Below are positions 10,804 to 25,258 of a stretch of 64,000 nt of DNA, in pieces (positions within the stretch are counted from its first letter, which is position 1; each line of letters opens with the position of its first letter). Under the pieces are notes generated by a model that ran no database searches, had not been told where the DNA came from, and saw nothing but the letters and a program-made list of their open reading frames with translations. The stretch is from Leptasterias polaris. Taxonomy: Eukaryota > Echinodermata > Asteroidea > Forcipulatida > Asteriidae. Location of the stretch: the NCBI GenBank assembly GCA_037783415.1, contig JAZGTN010000051.1, forward strand, positions 744,001-808,000. The letters run 5' to 3'. The translations under genes and the position numbers were made by a program.

Positions 10804-13800
10804 ATCTTTTTGTATTTTTCCTCAACATACGGAGGTTAGAAACAATCTAAACTGAAGCCCCTAAATTAAAGTTAGCAACGTGTCTACTGCCATACTACGC
10901 TGAAAACACCGGTTCTCGTCTGATCACCGAAGTTAAGCATCGTCGGGCCCGGTCAGTACTTGGACGGGAGACCTCCTGGGAATACCGGGTGCTGTAGACA
11001 TATTTTTGTATTTTTCCTCAACATACGGAGGTTAGAAACAATCTAAACTGAAGCCCCTAAATTAAAGTTAGCAACGTGTCTACTGAAATACTACGCTGAA
11101 AACACCGGTTCTCGTCTGATCACCGAAGTTAAGCATCGTCGGGCCCGGTCAGTACTTGGACAGGAGACCTCCTGGGAATACCGGGTGCTGTAGACATCTT
11201 TTGTATTTTTCCTCGACATACGGAGGTTAGATCTAAACTGGAAACTGAAGCCCCTATAGTAAAGACAACAAAGTGTCTACTGCCATACTACGCTGAAAAC
11301 ACCGGTTCTCGTCTGATCACCGAAGTTAAGCATCGTCGGGCCCGGTCAGTACTTGGACGGCAGACCTCCTGGGAATACCGGGTGCTGTAGACATCTTTTT
11401 GTATTTTTCCTCAACATACGGAGGTTAGAAACAATCTAAACTGAAGCCCCTAAATTAAAGTTAGCAACGTGTCTACTGCCATACTACGCTGAAAACACCG
11501 GTTCTCGTCTGATCACCGAAGTTAAGCATCGTCGGGCCCGGTCAGTACTTGGACGGGAGACCTCCTGGGAATACCGGGTGCTGTAGACATCTTTTTGTAT
11601 TTTTCCTCAACATACGGAGGTTAGAAACAATCTAAACTGAAGCCCCTAAATTAAAGTTAGCAACGTGTCTACTGCCATACTACGCTGAAAACACCGGTTC
11701 TCGTCTGATCACCGAAGTTAAGCATCGTCGGGCCCGGTCAGTACTTGGACGGGAGACCTCCTGGGAATACCGGGTGCTGTAGACATATTTTGTATTTTTC
11801 CTCAAAATACGGAAGTTAGATATCTAAACTGGAATCTGAAGCCCCTAAATTAAAGTCAGCAACGTGTCTACTGCCATACTACGCTGAAAACACCGGTTCT
11901 CGTCTGATCACCGAAGTTAAGCATCGTCGGGCCCGGTCAGTACTTGGACGGGAGACCTCCTGGGAATACCGGGTGCTGTAGACATCTTTTGTATTTTTCC
12001 TCGACATACGGAGGTTAGATCTAAACTGGAAACTGAAGCCCCTATATTAAAGTCAGCAAAGTGTCTACTGCCATACTACGCTGAAAACACCGGTTCTCGT
12101 CTGATCACTGAAGTTAAGCATCGTCGGGCCTGGTCAGTACTTGGACGGGAGACCTCCTGGGAATACCGGGTGCTGTAGACATCTTTTTGTATTTTTCCTC
12201 AACATACGGAGGTTAGAAACAATCTAAACTGAAGCCCCTAAATTAAAGTTAGCAATGTGTCTACTGCCATACTACGCTGAAAACACCGGTTCTCGTCTGA
12301 TCACCGAAGTTTATAAGCATCGTCGGGCCCGGTCAGTACTTGGACGGGAGACCTCCTGGGAATACCGGGTGCTGTAGACATCTTTTTGTATTTTTCCTCA
12401 ACATACGGAGGTTAGAAACAATCTCAACTGAAGCCCCTAAATTAAAGTTAGCAACGTGTCTACTGCCATACTACGCTGAAAACACCGGTTCTCGTCTGAT
12501 CTCCGAAGTTAAGCATCGTCGGGCCCGGTCAGTACTTGGACGGGAGACCTCCTGGGAATACCGGGTGATGTAGACATCTTTTGTATTTTTCCTCGACATA
12601 CGGAGGTTAGATCTAAACTGGAAACTGAAGCCCCTATATTAAAGTCAGCAACGTGTCTACTGCCATACTACGCTGAAAACACTGGTTCTCGTCTGATCAC
12701 CGAAGTTAAGCATCGTCGGGCCCGGTCAGTACTTGGACGGGAGACCTCCTGGGAATACCGGGTGCTGTAGACATCTTTTTGTATTTTTCCTCAACATACG
12801 GAGGTTAGAAACAATCTAAACTGAAGCCCCTAAATTAAAGTTAGCTACGTGTCTAGGTCTACTGCCATACTACGCTGAAAACACCGGTTCTCGTCTGATC
12901 ACCGAAGTTAAGCATCGTCGGGCCCGGTCAGTACTTGGACGGGAGACCTCCTGGGAATACCGGGTGCTGTAGACATCTTTTGTATTTTTCCTCGACATAC
13001 GGAGGTTAGATCTAAACTGGAAACTGAAGCCCCTATATTAAAGTCAGCAAAGTGTCTACTGCCATACTACGCTGAAAACAACGGTTCTCGTCTGAACACC
13101 GAAGTTAAGCATCGTCGGGCCCGATCAGTACTTGGACGGGAGACCTCCTGGGAATACCGGGTGCTGTAGACATCTTTTTGTATTTTTCCTCAACATACGG
13201 AGGTTAGAAACAATCTAAACTGAAGCCCCTAAATTAAAGTTAGCAACGTGTCTACTGCCATACTACGCTGAAAACACCGGTTCTCGTCTGATCTCCGAAG
13301 TTAAGCATCGCCGGGCCCGGTCAGTACTTGGACGGGAGACCTCCTGGGAATACCGGGTGCTGTAGACATCTTTTGTATTTTTCCTCGACATACGGAGGTT
13401 AGATCTAAACTGGAAACTGAAGCCCCTATATTAAAGTCAGCAACGTGTCTACTGCCATACAACGCTGAAAACACTGGTTCTCGTCTGATCACCGAAGTTA
13501 AGCATCGTCGGGCCCGGTCAGTACTTGGACGGGAGACCTCCTGGGAATACCGGGTGCTGTAGACATCTTTTTGTATTTTTCCTCAACATACGGAGGTTAG
13601 AAACAATCTAAACTGAAGCCCCTAAATTAAAGTTAGCAACGTGTCTACTGCCATACTACGCTGAAAACACCGGTTCTCGTCTGATCACTGAAGTTAAGCA
13701 TCGTCGGGCCCGGTCAGTACTTGGACGGGAGACCTCCTGGGAATACCGGGTGCTGTAGACATATTTTGTATTTTTCCTCAAAATACGGAAGTTAGATATC

Positions 13801-16012
13801 TAAACTGGAAACTGAAGCCCCTATATTAAAGTCAACAAAGTGTTTACTGCCATACTACGCTGAAAACACCGGTTCTCGTCTGATCACCGAAGTTAAGCAT
13901 CGTCGGGCCCGGTCAGTACTTGGACGGGAGACCTCCAGGGAATACCGGGTGCTGTAGACATCTTTTTGTATTTTTCCTCAACATACGGAGGTTAGAAACA
14001 ATCTAAACTGAAGCCCCTAAATTAAAGTTAGCAATGTGTCTACTGCCATACTACGCTGAAAACACCGGTTCTCGTCTGATCACCGAAGTTTATAAGCATC
14101 GTCGGGCCCGGTCAGTACTTGGACGGGAGACCTCCTGGGAATACCGGGTGCTGTAGACATCTTTTTGTATTTTTCCTCAACATACGGAGGTTAGAAACAA
14201 TCTCAACTGAAGCCCCTAAATTAAAGTTAGCAACGTGTCTACTGCCATACTACGCTGAAAACACCGGTTCTCGTCTGATCTCCGAAGTTAAGCATCGTCG
14301 GGCCCGGTCAGTACTTGGACGGGAGACCTCCTGGGAATACCGGGTGATGTAGACATCTTTTGTATTTTTCCTCGACATACGGAGGTTAGATCTAAACTGG
14401 AAACTGAAGCCCCTATATTAAAGTCAGCAACGTGTCTACTGCCATACTACGCTGAAAACACTGGTTCTCGTCTGATCACCGAAGTTAAGCATCGTCGGGC
14501 CCGGTCAGTACTTGGACGGGAGACCTCCTGGGAATACCGGGTGCTGTAGACATCTTTTTGTATTTTTCCTCAACATACGGAGGTTAGAAACAATCTAAAC
14601 TGAAGCCCCTAAATTAAAGTTAGCAACGTGTCTAGGTCTACTGCCATACTACGCTGAAAACACCGGTTCTCGTCTGATCACCGAAGTTAAGCATCGTCGG
14701 GCCCGGTCAGTACTTGGACGGGAGACCTCCTGGGAATACCGGGTGCTGTAGACATCTTTTGTATTTTTCCTCGACATACGGAGGTTAGATCTAAACTGGA
14801 AACTGAAGCCCCTATATTAAAGTCAGCAAAGTGTCTACTGCCATACTACGCTGAAAACAACGGTTCTCGTCTGAACACCGAAGTTAAGCATCGTTGGGCC
14901 CGGTCAGTACTTGGACGGGAGACCTCCTGGGAATACCGGGTGCTGTAGACATCTTTTTGTATTTTTCCTCAACATACGGAGGTTAGAAACAATCTAAACT
15001 GAAGCCCCTAAATTAAAGTTAGCAACGTGTCTACTGCCATACTACGCTGAAAACACCGGTTCTCGTCTGATCTCCGAAGTTAAGCATCGCCGGGCCCGGT
15101 CAGTACTTGGACGGGAGACCTCCTGGGAATACCGGGTGCTGTAGACATCTTTTGTATTTTTCCTCGACATACGGAGGTTAGATCTAAACTGGAAACTGAA
15201 GCCCCTATATTAAAGTCAGCAACGTGTCTACTGCCATACAACGCTGAAAACACTGGTTCTCGTCTGATCACCGAAGTTAAGCATCGTCGGGCCCGGTCAG
15301 TACTTGGACGGGAGACCTCCTGGGAATACCGGGTGCTGTAGACATCTTTTTGTATTTTTCCTCAACATACGGAGGTTAGAAACAATCTAAACTGAAGCCC
15401 CTAAATTAAAGTTAGCAACGTGTCTACTGCCATACTACGCTGAAAACACCGGTTCTCGTCTGATCACCGAAGTTAAGCATCGTCGGGCCCGGTCAGTACT
15501 TGGACGGGAGACCTCCTGGGAATACCGGGTGCTGTAGACATATTTTGTATTTTTCCTCAAAATACGGAAGTTAGATATCTAAACTGGAAACTGAAGCCCC
15601 TATATTAAAGTCAACAAAGTGTTTACTGCCATACTACGCTGAAAACACCGGTTCTCGTCTGATCACCGAAGTTAAGCATCGTCGGGCCCGGTCAGTACTT
15701 GGACGGGAGACCTCCAGGGAATACCGGGTGCTGTAGACATCTTTTTGTATTTTTCCTCAACATACGGAGGTTAGAAACAATCTAAACTGAAGCCCTAAAT
15801 TAAAGTTAGCAACGTGTCTACTGCCATACTACGCTGAAAACACCGGTTCTCGTCTGATCTCCGAAGTTAAGCATCGTCGGGCCTGGTCAGTACTTGGACG
15901 GGAGACCTCCTGGGAATACCGGGTGCTGTAGACATCTTTTGTATTTTTCCTCGACATACGGAGGTTAGATCTAAACTGGAAACTGAAGCCCCTAAATTAA
16001 AGTTAGCAATGT

Positions 16013-16134
16013 GTCTACTGCCATACTACGCTGAAAACACCGGTTCTCGTCTGATCACCGAAGTTTATAAGCATCGTCGGGCCCGGTCAGTACTTGGGAC
16101 GGGAGACCTCCTGGGAATACCGGGTGCTGTAGAC
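16013..16134 (+). rRNA. 5S rRNA gene with 3-nt and 1-nt insertions
   Basis: The core is 122 bp: the GTTTATAAGC insertion plus an extra G in box C (TACTTGGGACGGG). The paralogous unit in the right arm lacks the extra G, so this is a recent private change in the most conserved promoter element. It is probably a non-functional copy. Confidence 0.85.
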
Positions 16135-16600
16135 ATCTTTTTGTATTTTTCCTCAACATACGGAGGTTAGAAACAATCTAAACTGAAGCCCCTAAATTAA
16201 AGTTAGCAACGTGTATACTGCCATACTACGCTGAAAACACCGGTTCTCGTCTGATCACCGAAGTTAAGCATCGTCGGGCCCGGTCAGTACTTGGACGGGA
16301 GACCTCCTGGGAATACCGGGTGCTGTAGACATATTTTGTATTTTTCCTCAAAATACGGAAGTTAGATATCTAAACTGGAAACTGAAGCCCCTATATTAAA
16401 GTCAACAAAGTGTTTACTGCCATACTACGCTGAAAACACCGGTTCTCGTCTGATCACCGAAGTTTATAAGCATCGTCGGGCCCGGTCAGTACTTGGACGG
16501 GAGACCTCCTGGGAATACCGGGTGCTGTAGACATCTTTTTGTATTTTTCCTCAACATACGGAGGTTAGAAACAATCTAAACTGAAGCCCCTAAATTAAAG

Positions 16601-16721
16601 TTATACTGCCATACTACGCTGAAAACACCGGTTCTCGTCTGATCACCGAAGTTTATAAGCATCGTCGGGCCCGGTCAGTACTTGGACGGGAGACCTCCTG
16701 GGAATACCGGGTGCTGTAGAC
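16601..16721 (+). rRNA. 5S rRNA gene with altered 5' end, class TTATAC
   Basis: About 11 bp at the spacer/gene boundary are missing, so the TATA-like element TAAATTAAAG runs straight into TTATACTGCC. The first bases GTC are replaced by TTA, helix I can no longer form fully, and the TATA-like element sits about 11 bp closer. The copy also carries the 3-nt insertion beside box A. It is probably a pseudogene. Confidence 0.85.
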
Positions 16722-19700
16722 ATCTTTTTGTATTTTTCCTCAACATACGGAGGTTAGAAACAATCTAAACTGAAGCCCCTAAATTAAAGTTAGCAACGTG
16801 TCTACTGCCATACTACGCTGAAAACACCGGTTCTCGTCTGATCACCGAAGTTAAGCATCGTCGGGCCCGGTCAGTACTTGGACGGGAGACCTCCTGGGAA
16901 TACCGGGTGCTGTAGACATCTTTTGTATTTTTCCTCGACATACGGAGGTTAGATCTAAACTGGAAACTGAAGCCCCTATATTAAAGTCAGCAACGTGTCT
17001 ACTGCCATACTACGCTGAAAACACTGGTTCTCGTCTGATCACCGAAGTTAAGCATCGTCGGGCCCGGTCAGTACTTGGACGGGAGACCTCCTGGGAATAC
17101 CGGGTGCTGTAGACATCTTTTTGTATTTTTCCTCAACATACGGAGGTTAGAAACAATCTAAACTGAAGCCCCTAAATTAAAGTTAGCTACGTGTCTAGGT
17201 CTACTGCCATACTACGCTGAAAACACCGGTTCTCGTCTGATCACCGAAGTTAAGCATCGTCGGGACCGGTCAGTACTTGGACGGGAGACCTCCTGGGAAT
17301 ACCGGGTGCTGTAGACATCTTTTGTATTTTTCCTCGACATACGGAGGTTAGATCTAAACTGGAAACTGAAGCCCCTATATTAAAGTCAGCAAAGTGTCTA
17401 CTGCCATACTACGCTGAAAACAACGGTTCTCGTCTGAACACCGAAGTTAAGCATCGTCGGGCCCGGTCAGTACTTGGACGGGAGACCTCCTGGGAATACC
17501 GGGTGCTGTAGACATCTTTTTGTATTTTTCCTCAACATACGGAGGTTAGAAACAATCTAAACTGAAGCCCTAAATTAAAGTTAGCAACGTGTCTACTGCC
17601 ATACTACGCTGAAAACACCGGTTCTCGTCTGATCTCCGAAATTAAGCATCGCCGGGCCCGGTCAGTACTTGGACGGGAGACCTCCTGGGAATACCGGGTG
17701 CTGTAGACATCTTTTGTATTTTTCCTCGACATACGGAGGTTAGATCTAAACTGGAAACTGAAGCCCCTATATTAAAGTCAGCAACGTGTCTACTGCCATA
17801 CAACGCTGAAAACACTGGTTCTCGTCTGATCACCGAAGTTAAGCATCGTCGGGCCCGGTCAGTACTTGGACGGGAGACCTCCTGGGAATACCGGGTGCTG
17901 TAGACATCTTTTTGTATTTTTCCTCAACATACGGAGGTTAGAAACAATCTAAACTGAAGCCCCTAAATTAAAGTTAGCAACGTGTCTACTGCCATACTAC
18001 GCTGAAAACACCGGTTCTCGTCTGATCACCGAAGTTAAGCATCGTCGGGCCCGGTCAGTACTTGGACGGGAGACCTCCTGGGAATACCGGGTGCTGTAGA
18101 CATATTTTGTATTTTTCCTCAAAATACGGAAGTTAGATATCTAAACTGGAAACTGAAGCCCCTATATTAAAGTCAACAAAGTGTTTACTGCCATACTACG
18201 CTGAAAACACCGGTTCTCGTCTGATCACCGAAGTTAAGCATCGTCGGGCCCGGTCAGTACTTGGATGGGAGACCTCCAGGGAATACCGGGTGCTGTAGAC
18301 ATCTTTTTGTATTTTTCCTCAACATACGGAGGTTAGAAACAATCTAAACTGAAGCCCTAAATTAAAGTTAGCAACGTGTCTACTGCCATACTACGCTGAA
18401 AACACCGGTTCTCGTCTGATCTCCGAAGTTAAGCATCGTCGGGCCTGGTCAGTACTTGGACGGGAGACCTCCTGGGAATACCGGGTGCTGTAGACATCTT
18501 TTGTATTTTTCCTCGACATACGGAGGTTAGATCTAAACTGGAAACTGAAGCCCCTAAATTAAAGTTAGCAATGTGTCTACTGCCATACTACGCTGAAAAC
18601 ACCGGTTCTCGTCTGATCACCGAAGTTTATAAGCATCGTCGGGCCCGGTCAGTACTTGGACGGGAGACCTCCTGGGAATACCGGGTGATGTAGACATCTT
18701 TTTGTATTTTTCCTCAACATACGGAGGTTAGAAACAATCTAAACTGAAGCCCCTAAATTAAAGTTAGCAACGTGTATACTGCCATACTACGCTGAAAACA
18801 CCGGTTCTCGTCTGATCACTGAAGTTAAGCATCGTCGGGCCCGGTCAGTACTTGGACGGGAGACCTCCTGGGAATACCGGGTGCTGTAGACATATTTTGT
18901 ATTTTTCCTCAAAATACGGAAGTTAGATATCTAAACTGGAAACTGAAGCCCCTATATTAAAGTCAACAAAGTGTTTACTGCCATACTACGCTGAAAACAC
19001 CGGTTCTCGTCTGATCACCGAAGTTTATAAGCATCGTCGGGCCCGGTCAGTACTTGGACGGGAGACCTCCTGGGAATACCGGGTGCTGTAGACATCTTTT
19101 TGTATTTTTCCTCAACATACGGAGGTTAGAAACAATCTAAACTGAAGCCCCTAAATTAAAGTTAGCAACGTGTCTACTGCCATACTACGCTGAAAACACC
19201 GGTTCTCGTCTGATCACCGAAGTTAAGCATCGTCGGGCCCGGTCAGTACTTGGACGGGAGACCTCCTGGGAATACCGGGTGCTGTAGACATCTTTTGTAT
19301 TTTTCCTCGACATACGGAGGTTAGATCTAAACTGGAAACTGAAGCCCCTAAATTAAAGTTAGCAATGTGTCTACTGCCATACTACGCTGAAAACACCGGT
19401 TCTCGTCTGATCACCGAAGTTTATAAGCATCGTCGGGCCCGGTCAGTACTTGGACGGGAGACCTCCTGGGAATACCGGGTGATGTAGACATCTTTTTGTA
19501 TTTTTCCTCAACATACGGAGGTTAGAAACAATCTAAACTGAAGCCCCTAAATTAAAGTTAGCAACGTGTATACTGCCATACTACGCTGAAAACACCGGTT
19601 CTCGTCTGATCACTGAAGTTAAGCATCGTCGGGCCCGGTCAGTACTTGGACGGGAGACCTCCTGGGAATACCGGGTGCTGTAGACATATTTTGTATTTTT

Positions 19701-22700
19701 CCTCAAAATACGGAAGTTAGATATCTAAACTGGAAACTGAAGCCCCTATATTAAAGTCAACAAAGTGTTTACTGCCATACTACGCTGAAAACACCGGTTC
19801 TCGTCTGATCACCGAAGTTTATAAGCATCGTCGGGCCCGGTCAGTACTTGGACGGGAGACCTCCTGGGAATACCGGGTGCTGTAGACATCTTTTTGTATT
19901 TTTCCTCAACATACGGAGGTTAGAAACAATCTAAACTGAAGCCCCTAAATTAAAGTTAGCAACGTGTCTACTGCCATACTACGCTGAAAACACCGGTTCT
20001 CGTCTGATCACCGAAGTTAAGCATCGTCGGGCCCGGTCAGTACTTGGACGGGAGACCTCCTGGGAATACCGGGTGCTGTAGACATATTTTGTATTTTTCC
20101 TCAAAATACGGAAGTTAGATATCTAAACTGGAAACTGAAGCCCCTATATTAAAGTCAACAAAGTGTTTACTGCCATACTACGCTGAAAACACCGGTTCTC
20201 GTCTGATCACCGAAGTTAAGCATCGTCGGGCCCGGTCAGTACTTGGACGGGAGACCTCCAGGGAATACCGGGTGCTGTAGACATCTTTTTGTATTTTTCC
20301 TCAACATACGGAGGTTAGAAACAATCTAAACTGAAGCCCTAAATTAAAGTTAGCAACGTGTCTACTGCCATACTACGCTGAAAACACCGGTTCTCGTCTG
20401 ATCTCCGAAGTTAAGCATCGTCGGGCCTGGTCAGTACTTGGACGGGAGACCTCCTGGGAATACCGGGTGCTGTAGACATCTTTTGTATTTTTCCTCGACA
20501 TACGGAGGTTAGATCTAAACTGGAAACTGAAGCCCCTAAATTAAAGTTAGCAATGTGTCTACTGCCATACTACGCTGAAAACACCGGTTCTCGTCTGATC
20601 TCCGAAGTTAAGCATCGTCGGGCCCGGTCAGTACTTGGACGGGAGACCTCCTGGGAATACCGGGTGATGTAGACATCTTTTGTATTTTTCCTCGACATAC
20701 GGAGGTTAGATCTAAACTGGAAACTGAAGCCCCTATATTAAAGTCAGCAACGTGTCTACTGCCATACTACGCTGAAAACACCGGTTCTCGTCTGATCACC
20801 GAAGTTAAGCATCGTCGGGCCCGGTCAGTACTTGGACGGGAGACCTCCTGGGAATACCGGGTGCTGTAGACATCTTTTTGTATTTTTCCTCAACATACGG
20901 AGGTTAGAAACAATCTAAACTGAAGCCCCTAAATTAAAGTTAGCTACGTGTCTAGGTCTACTGCCATACTACGCTGAAAACACCGGTTCTCGTCTGATCA
21001 CCGAAGTTAAGCATCGTCGGGCCCGGTCAGTACTTGGACGGGAGACCTCCTGGGAATACCGGGTGCTGTAGACATCTTTTGTATTTTTCCTCGACATACG
21101 GAGGTTAGATCTAAACTGGAAACTGAAGCCCCTATATTAAAGTCAGCAAAGTGTCTACTGCCATACTACGCTGAAAACAACGGTTCTCGTCTGAACACCG
21201 AAGTTAAGCATCGTCGGGCCCGGTCAGTACTTGGACGGGAGACCTCCTGGGAATACCGGGTGCTGTAGACATCTTTTTGTATTTTTCCTCAACATACGGA
21301 GGTTAGAAACAATCTAAACTGAAGCCCCTAAATTAAAGTTAGCAACGTGTCTACTGCCATACTACGCTGAAAACACCGGTTCTCGTCTGATCTCCGAAGT
21401 TAAGCATCGCCGGGCCCGGTCAGTACTTGGACGGGAGACCTCCTGGGAATACCGGGTGCTGTAGACATCTTTTGTATTTTTCCTCGACATACGGAGGTTA
21501 GATCTAAACTGGAAACTGAAGCCCCTATATTAAAGTCAGCAACGTGTCTACTGCCATACAACGCTGAAAACACTGGTTCTCGTCTGATCACCGAAGTTAA
21601 GCATCGTCGGGCCCGGTCAGTACTTGGATGGGAGACCTCCTGGGAATACCGGGTGCTGTAGACATCTTTTTGTATTTTTCCTCAACATACGGAGGTTAGA
21701 AACAATCTAAACTGAAGCCCCTAAATTAAAGTTAGCAACGTGTCTACTGCCATACTACGCTGAAAACACCGGTTCTCGTCTGATCACCGAAGTTAAGCAT
21801 CGTCGGGCCCGGTCAGTACTTGGACGGGAGACCTCCTGGGAATACCGGGTGCTGTAGACATATTTTGTATTTTTCCTCAAAATACGGAAGTTAGATATCT
21901 AAACTGGAAACTGAAGCCCCTATATTAAAGTCAACAAAGTGTTTACTGCCATACTACGCTGAAAACACCGGTTCTCGTCTGATCTCCGAAGTTAAGCATC
22001 GTCGGGCCCTGTCAGTACTTGGACGGGAGACCTCCTGGGAATACCGGGTGATGTAGACATCTTTTGTATTTTTCCTCGACATACGGAGGTTAGATCTAAA
22101 CTGGAAACTGAAGCCCCTATATTAAAGTCAGCAACGTGTCTACTGCCATACTACGCTGAAAACACTGGTTCTCGTCTGATCACCGAAGTTAAGCATCGTC
22201 GGGCCCGGTCAGTACTTGGACGGGAGACCTCCTGGGAATACCGGGTGCTGTAGACATCTTTTTGTATTTTTCCTCAACATACGGAGGTTAGAAACAATCT
22301 AAACTGAAGCCCCTAAATTAAAGTTAGCTACGTGTCTAGGTCTACTGCCATACTACGCTGAAAACACCGGTTCTCGTCTGATCACCGAAGTTAAGCATCG
22401 TCGGGCCCGGTCAGTACTTGGACGGGAGACCTCCAGGGAATACCGGGTGCTGTAGACATCTTTTTGTATTTTTCCTCAACATACGGAGGTTAGAAACAAT
22501 CTAAACTGAAGCCCCTAAATTAAAGTTAGCAACGTGTCTACTGCCATACTACGCTGAAAACACCGGTTCTCGTCTGATCTCCGAAGTTAAGCATCGCCGG
22601 GCCCGGTCAGTACTTGGACGGGAGACCTCCTGGGAATACCGGGTGCTGTAGACATCTTTTGTATTTTTCCTCGACATACGGAGGTTAGATCTAAACTGGA

Positions 22701-25103
22701 AACTGAAGCCCCTATATTAAAGTCAGCAACGTGTCTACTGCCATACAACGCTGAAAACACTGGTTCTCGTCTGATCACCGAAGTTAAGCATCGTCGGGCC
22801 CGGTCAGTACTTGGACGGGAGACCTCCTGGGAATACCGGGTGCTGTAGACATCTTTTTGTATTTTTCCTCAACATACGGAGGTTAGAAACAATCTAAACT
22901 GAAGCCCCTAAATTAAAGTTAGCAACGTGTCTACTGCCATACTACGCTGAAAACACCGGTTCTCGTCTGATCACCGAAGTTAAGCATCGTCGGGCCCGGT
23001 CAGTACTTGGACGGGAGACCTCCTGGGAATACCGGGTGCTGTAGACATATTTTGTATTTTTCCTCAAAATACGGAAGTTAGATATCTAAACTGGAAACTG
23101 AAGCCCCTATATTAAAGTCAACAAAGTGTTTACTGCCATACTACGCTGAAAACACCGGTTCTCGTCTGATCTCCGAAGTTAAGCATCGTCGGGCCCGGTC
23201 AGTACTTGGACGGGAGACCTCCTGGGAATACCGGGTGATGTAGACATCTTTTGTATTTTTCCTCGACATACGGAGGTTAGATCTAAACTGGAAACTGAAG
23301 CCCCTATATTAAAGTCAGCAACGTGTCTACTGCCATACTACGCTGAAAACACTGGTTCTCGTCTGATCACCGAAGTTAAGCATCGTCGGGCCAGGTCAGT
23401 ACTTGGACGGGAGACCTCCTGGGAATACCGGGTGCTGTAGACATCTTTTTGTATTTTTCCTCAACATACGGAGGTTAGAAACAATCTAAACTGAAGCCCC
23501 TAAATTAAAGTTAGCTACGTGTCTAGGTCTACTGCCATACTACGCTGAAAACACCGGTTCTCGTCTGATCACCGAAGTTAAGCATCGTCGGGCCCGGTCA
23601 GTACTTGGACGGGAGACCTCCAGGGAATACCGGGTGCTGTAGACATCTTTTTGTATTTTTCCTCAACATACGGAGGTTAGAAACAATCTAAACTGAAGCC
23701 CTAAATTAAAGTTAGCAACGTGTCTACTGCCATACTACGCTGAAAACACCGGTTCTCGTCTGATCTCCGAAGTTAAGCATCGTTGGGCCTGGTCAGTACT
23801 TGGACGGGAGACCTCCTGGGAATACCGGGTGCTGTAGACATCTTTTGTATTTTTCCTCGACATACGGAGGTTAGATCTAAACTGGAAACTGAAGCCCCTA
23901 AATTAAAGTTAGCAATGTGTCTACTGCCATACTACGCTGAAAACACCGGTTCTCGTCTGATCTCCGAAGTTAAGCATCGTCGGGCCCGGTCAGTACTTGG
24001 ACGGGAGACCTCCTGGGAATACCGGGTGATGTAGACATCTTTTGTATTTTTCCTCGACATACGGAGGTTAGATCTAAACTGGAAACTGAAGCCCCTATAT
24101 TAAAGTCAGCAACGTGTCTACTGCCATACTACGCTGAAAACACTGGTTCTCGTCTGATCACCGAAGTTAAGCATCGTCGGGCCCGGTCAGTACTTGGACG
24201 GGAGACCTCCTGGGAATACCGGGTGCTGTAGACATCTTTTTGTATTTTTCCTCAACATACGGAGGTTAGAAACAATCTAAACTGAAGCCCCTAAATTAAA
24301 GTTAGCTACGTGTCTAGGTCTACTGCCATACTACGCTGAAAACACCGGTTCTCGTCTGATCACCGAAGTTAAGCATCGTCGGGCCCGGTCAGTACTTGGA
24401 CGGGAGACCTCCTGGGAATACCGGGTGCTGTAGACATCTTTTGTATTTTTCCTCGACATACGGAGGTTAGATCTAAACTGGAAACTGAAGCCCCTATATT
24501 AAAGTCAGCAAAGTGTCTACTGCCATACTACGCTGAAAACAACGGTTCTCGTCTGAACACCGAAGTTAAGCATCGTCGGGCCCGGTCAGTACTTGGACGG
24601 GAGACCTCCTGGGAATACCGGGTGCTGTAGACATCTTTTTGTATTTTTCCTCAACATACGGAGGTTAGAAACAATCTAAACTGAAGCCCCTAAATTAAAG
24701 TTAGCAACGTGTCTACTGCCATACTATGCTGAAAACACCGGTTCTCGTCTGATCTCCGAAGTTAAGCATCGCCGGCCCCGGTCAGTACTTGGACGGGAGA
24801 CCTCCTGGGAATACCGGGTGCTGTAGACATCTTTTGTATTTTTCCTCGACATACGGAGGTTAGATCTAAACTGGAAACTGAAGCCCCTATATTAAAGTCA
24901 GCAACGTGTCTACTGCCATACAACGCTGAAAACACTGGTTCTCGTCTGATCACCGAAGTTAAGCATCGTCGGGCCCGGTCAGTACTTGGACGGGAGACCT
25001 CCTGCGAATACCGGGTGCTGTAGACATCTTTTTGTATTTTTCCTCAACATACGGAGGTTAGAAACAATCTAAACTGAAGCCCCTAAATTAAAGTTAGCAA
25101 CGT

Positions 25104-25221
25104 GTCTACTGCCATACTACGCTGAAAACACCGGTTCTCGTCTGATCACCGAAGTTAAGCATCGTCGGGCCCGGTCAGTACTTGGATGGGAGACCTCCTG
25201 GGAATACCGGGTGCTGTAGAC
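25104..25221 (+). rRNA. 5S rRNA gene next to the transposon (left)
   Basis: Complete core with box C GGATGGGAGACC, the form most common in other animals. The transposon begins 4 bp after GTAGAC, so the native T-runs are displaced to beyond 31,975. The first T-run downstream is now TTTTT at 25,234-25,238 inside the terminal inverted repeat, which could serve as terminator. Confidence 0.93.
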
Positions 25222-25225
25222 ATAT
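25222..25225. repeat. Target site duplication, left (ATAT)
   Basis: ATAT follows GTAGAC and is repeated at the other end of the element. Uninterrupted units read GTAGACATATTTTG with a single ATAT (for example at 23,041). Because the site is palindromic, a TA duplication with ends TCGTCGG/CCGACGA-like is equally compatible. Confidence 0.75.
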
Positions 25226-25258
25226 CGTCGGTGTTTTTACGATCCGGCAAAATAGCCA
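25226..25258 (+). repeat. Left terminal inverted repeat
   Basis: Begins CGTCGGTGTTTTTACGATCC and ends AAAATAGCCA. It pairs with the reverse complement of 31,939-31,971 with four mismatches in 33. It contains TTTTT at 25,234-25,238 and one subterminal-type motif TTTTACGAT. Confidence 0.88.

Larger units (their letters stand above)
6220..16800 (+). repeat. Block of about 10 kb, left copy
   Basis: Shares rare variants in the same order with about 34,090-43,500: ACCTACTGGGAATACCGGTG with CGTAGGGCCCCG, GAATCTGAAG, CTACTGAAATAC, TATAGTAAAGACA with GGCAGACC, and the TTATAC class. Offsets are 27,872 at the start, 26,113 over about 9.8-11.4 kb and 26,705 over about 11.8-16.6 kb. The changes correspond to whole-unit gains and losses. 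Confidence 0.75.
1..25221 (+). rRNA. 5S rRNA tandem gene array, left arm (about 128 genes)
   Basis: Head-to-tail 5S rRNA genes, all on the plus strand. Each gene core is 118 bp, opening with GTCTAC and closing with GTAGAC, which pair as helix I. Inside are the 5S signature segments CGGTTCTCGTCTGATCACCG (helix III), GAAGTTAAGCATCGTCGGG (box A region) and CAGTACTTGGACGGGAGACC (box C), followed by GGGAATACCGGGTGCTG. The product is the 5S RNA of the large ribosomal subunit, made by RNA polymerase III with TFIIIA. Spacers are about 80 bp with a TATA-like element and T-runs. The copy number is estimated from the mean unit of about 197.5 bp. Positions 1-38 are the spacer of a unit cut by the window edge. 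No protein gene is supported anywhere in this arm. Confidence 0.97.
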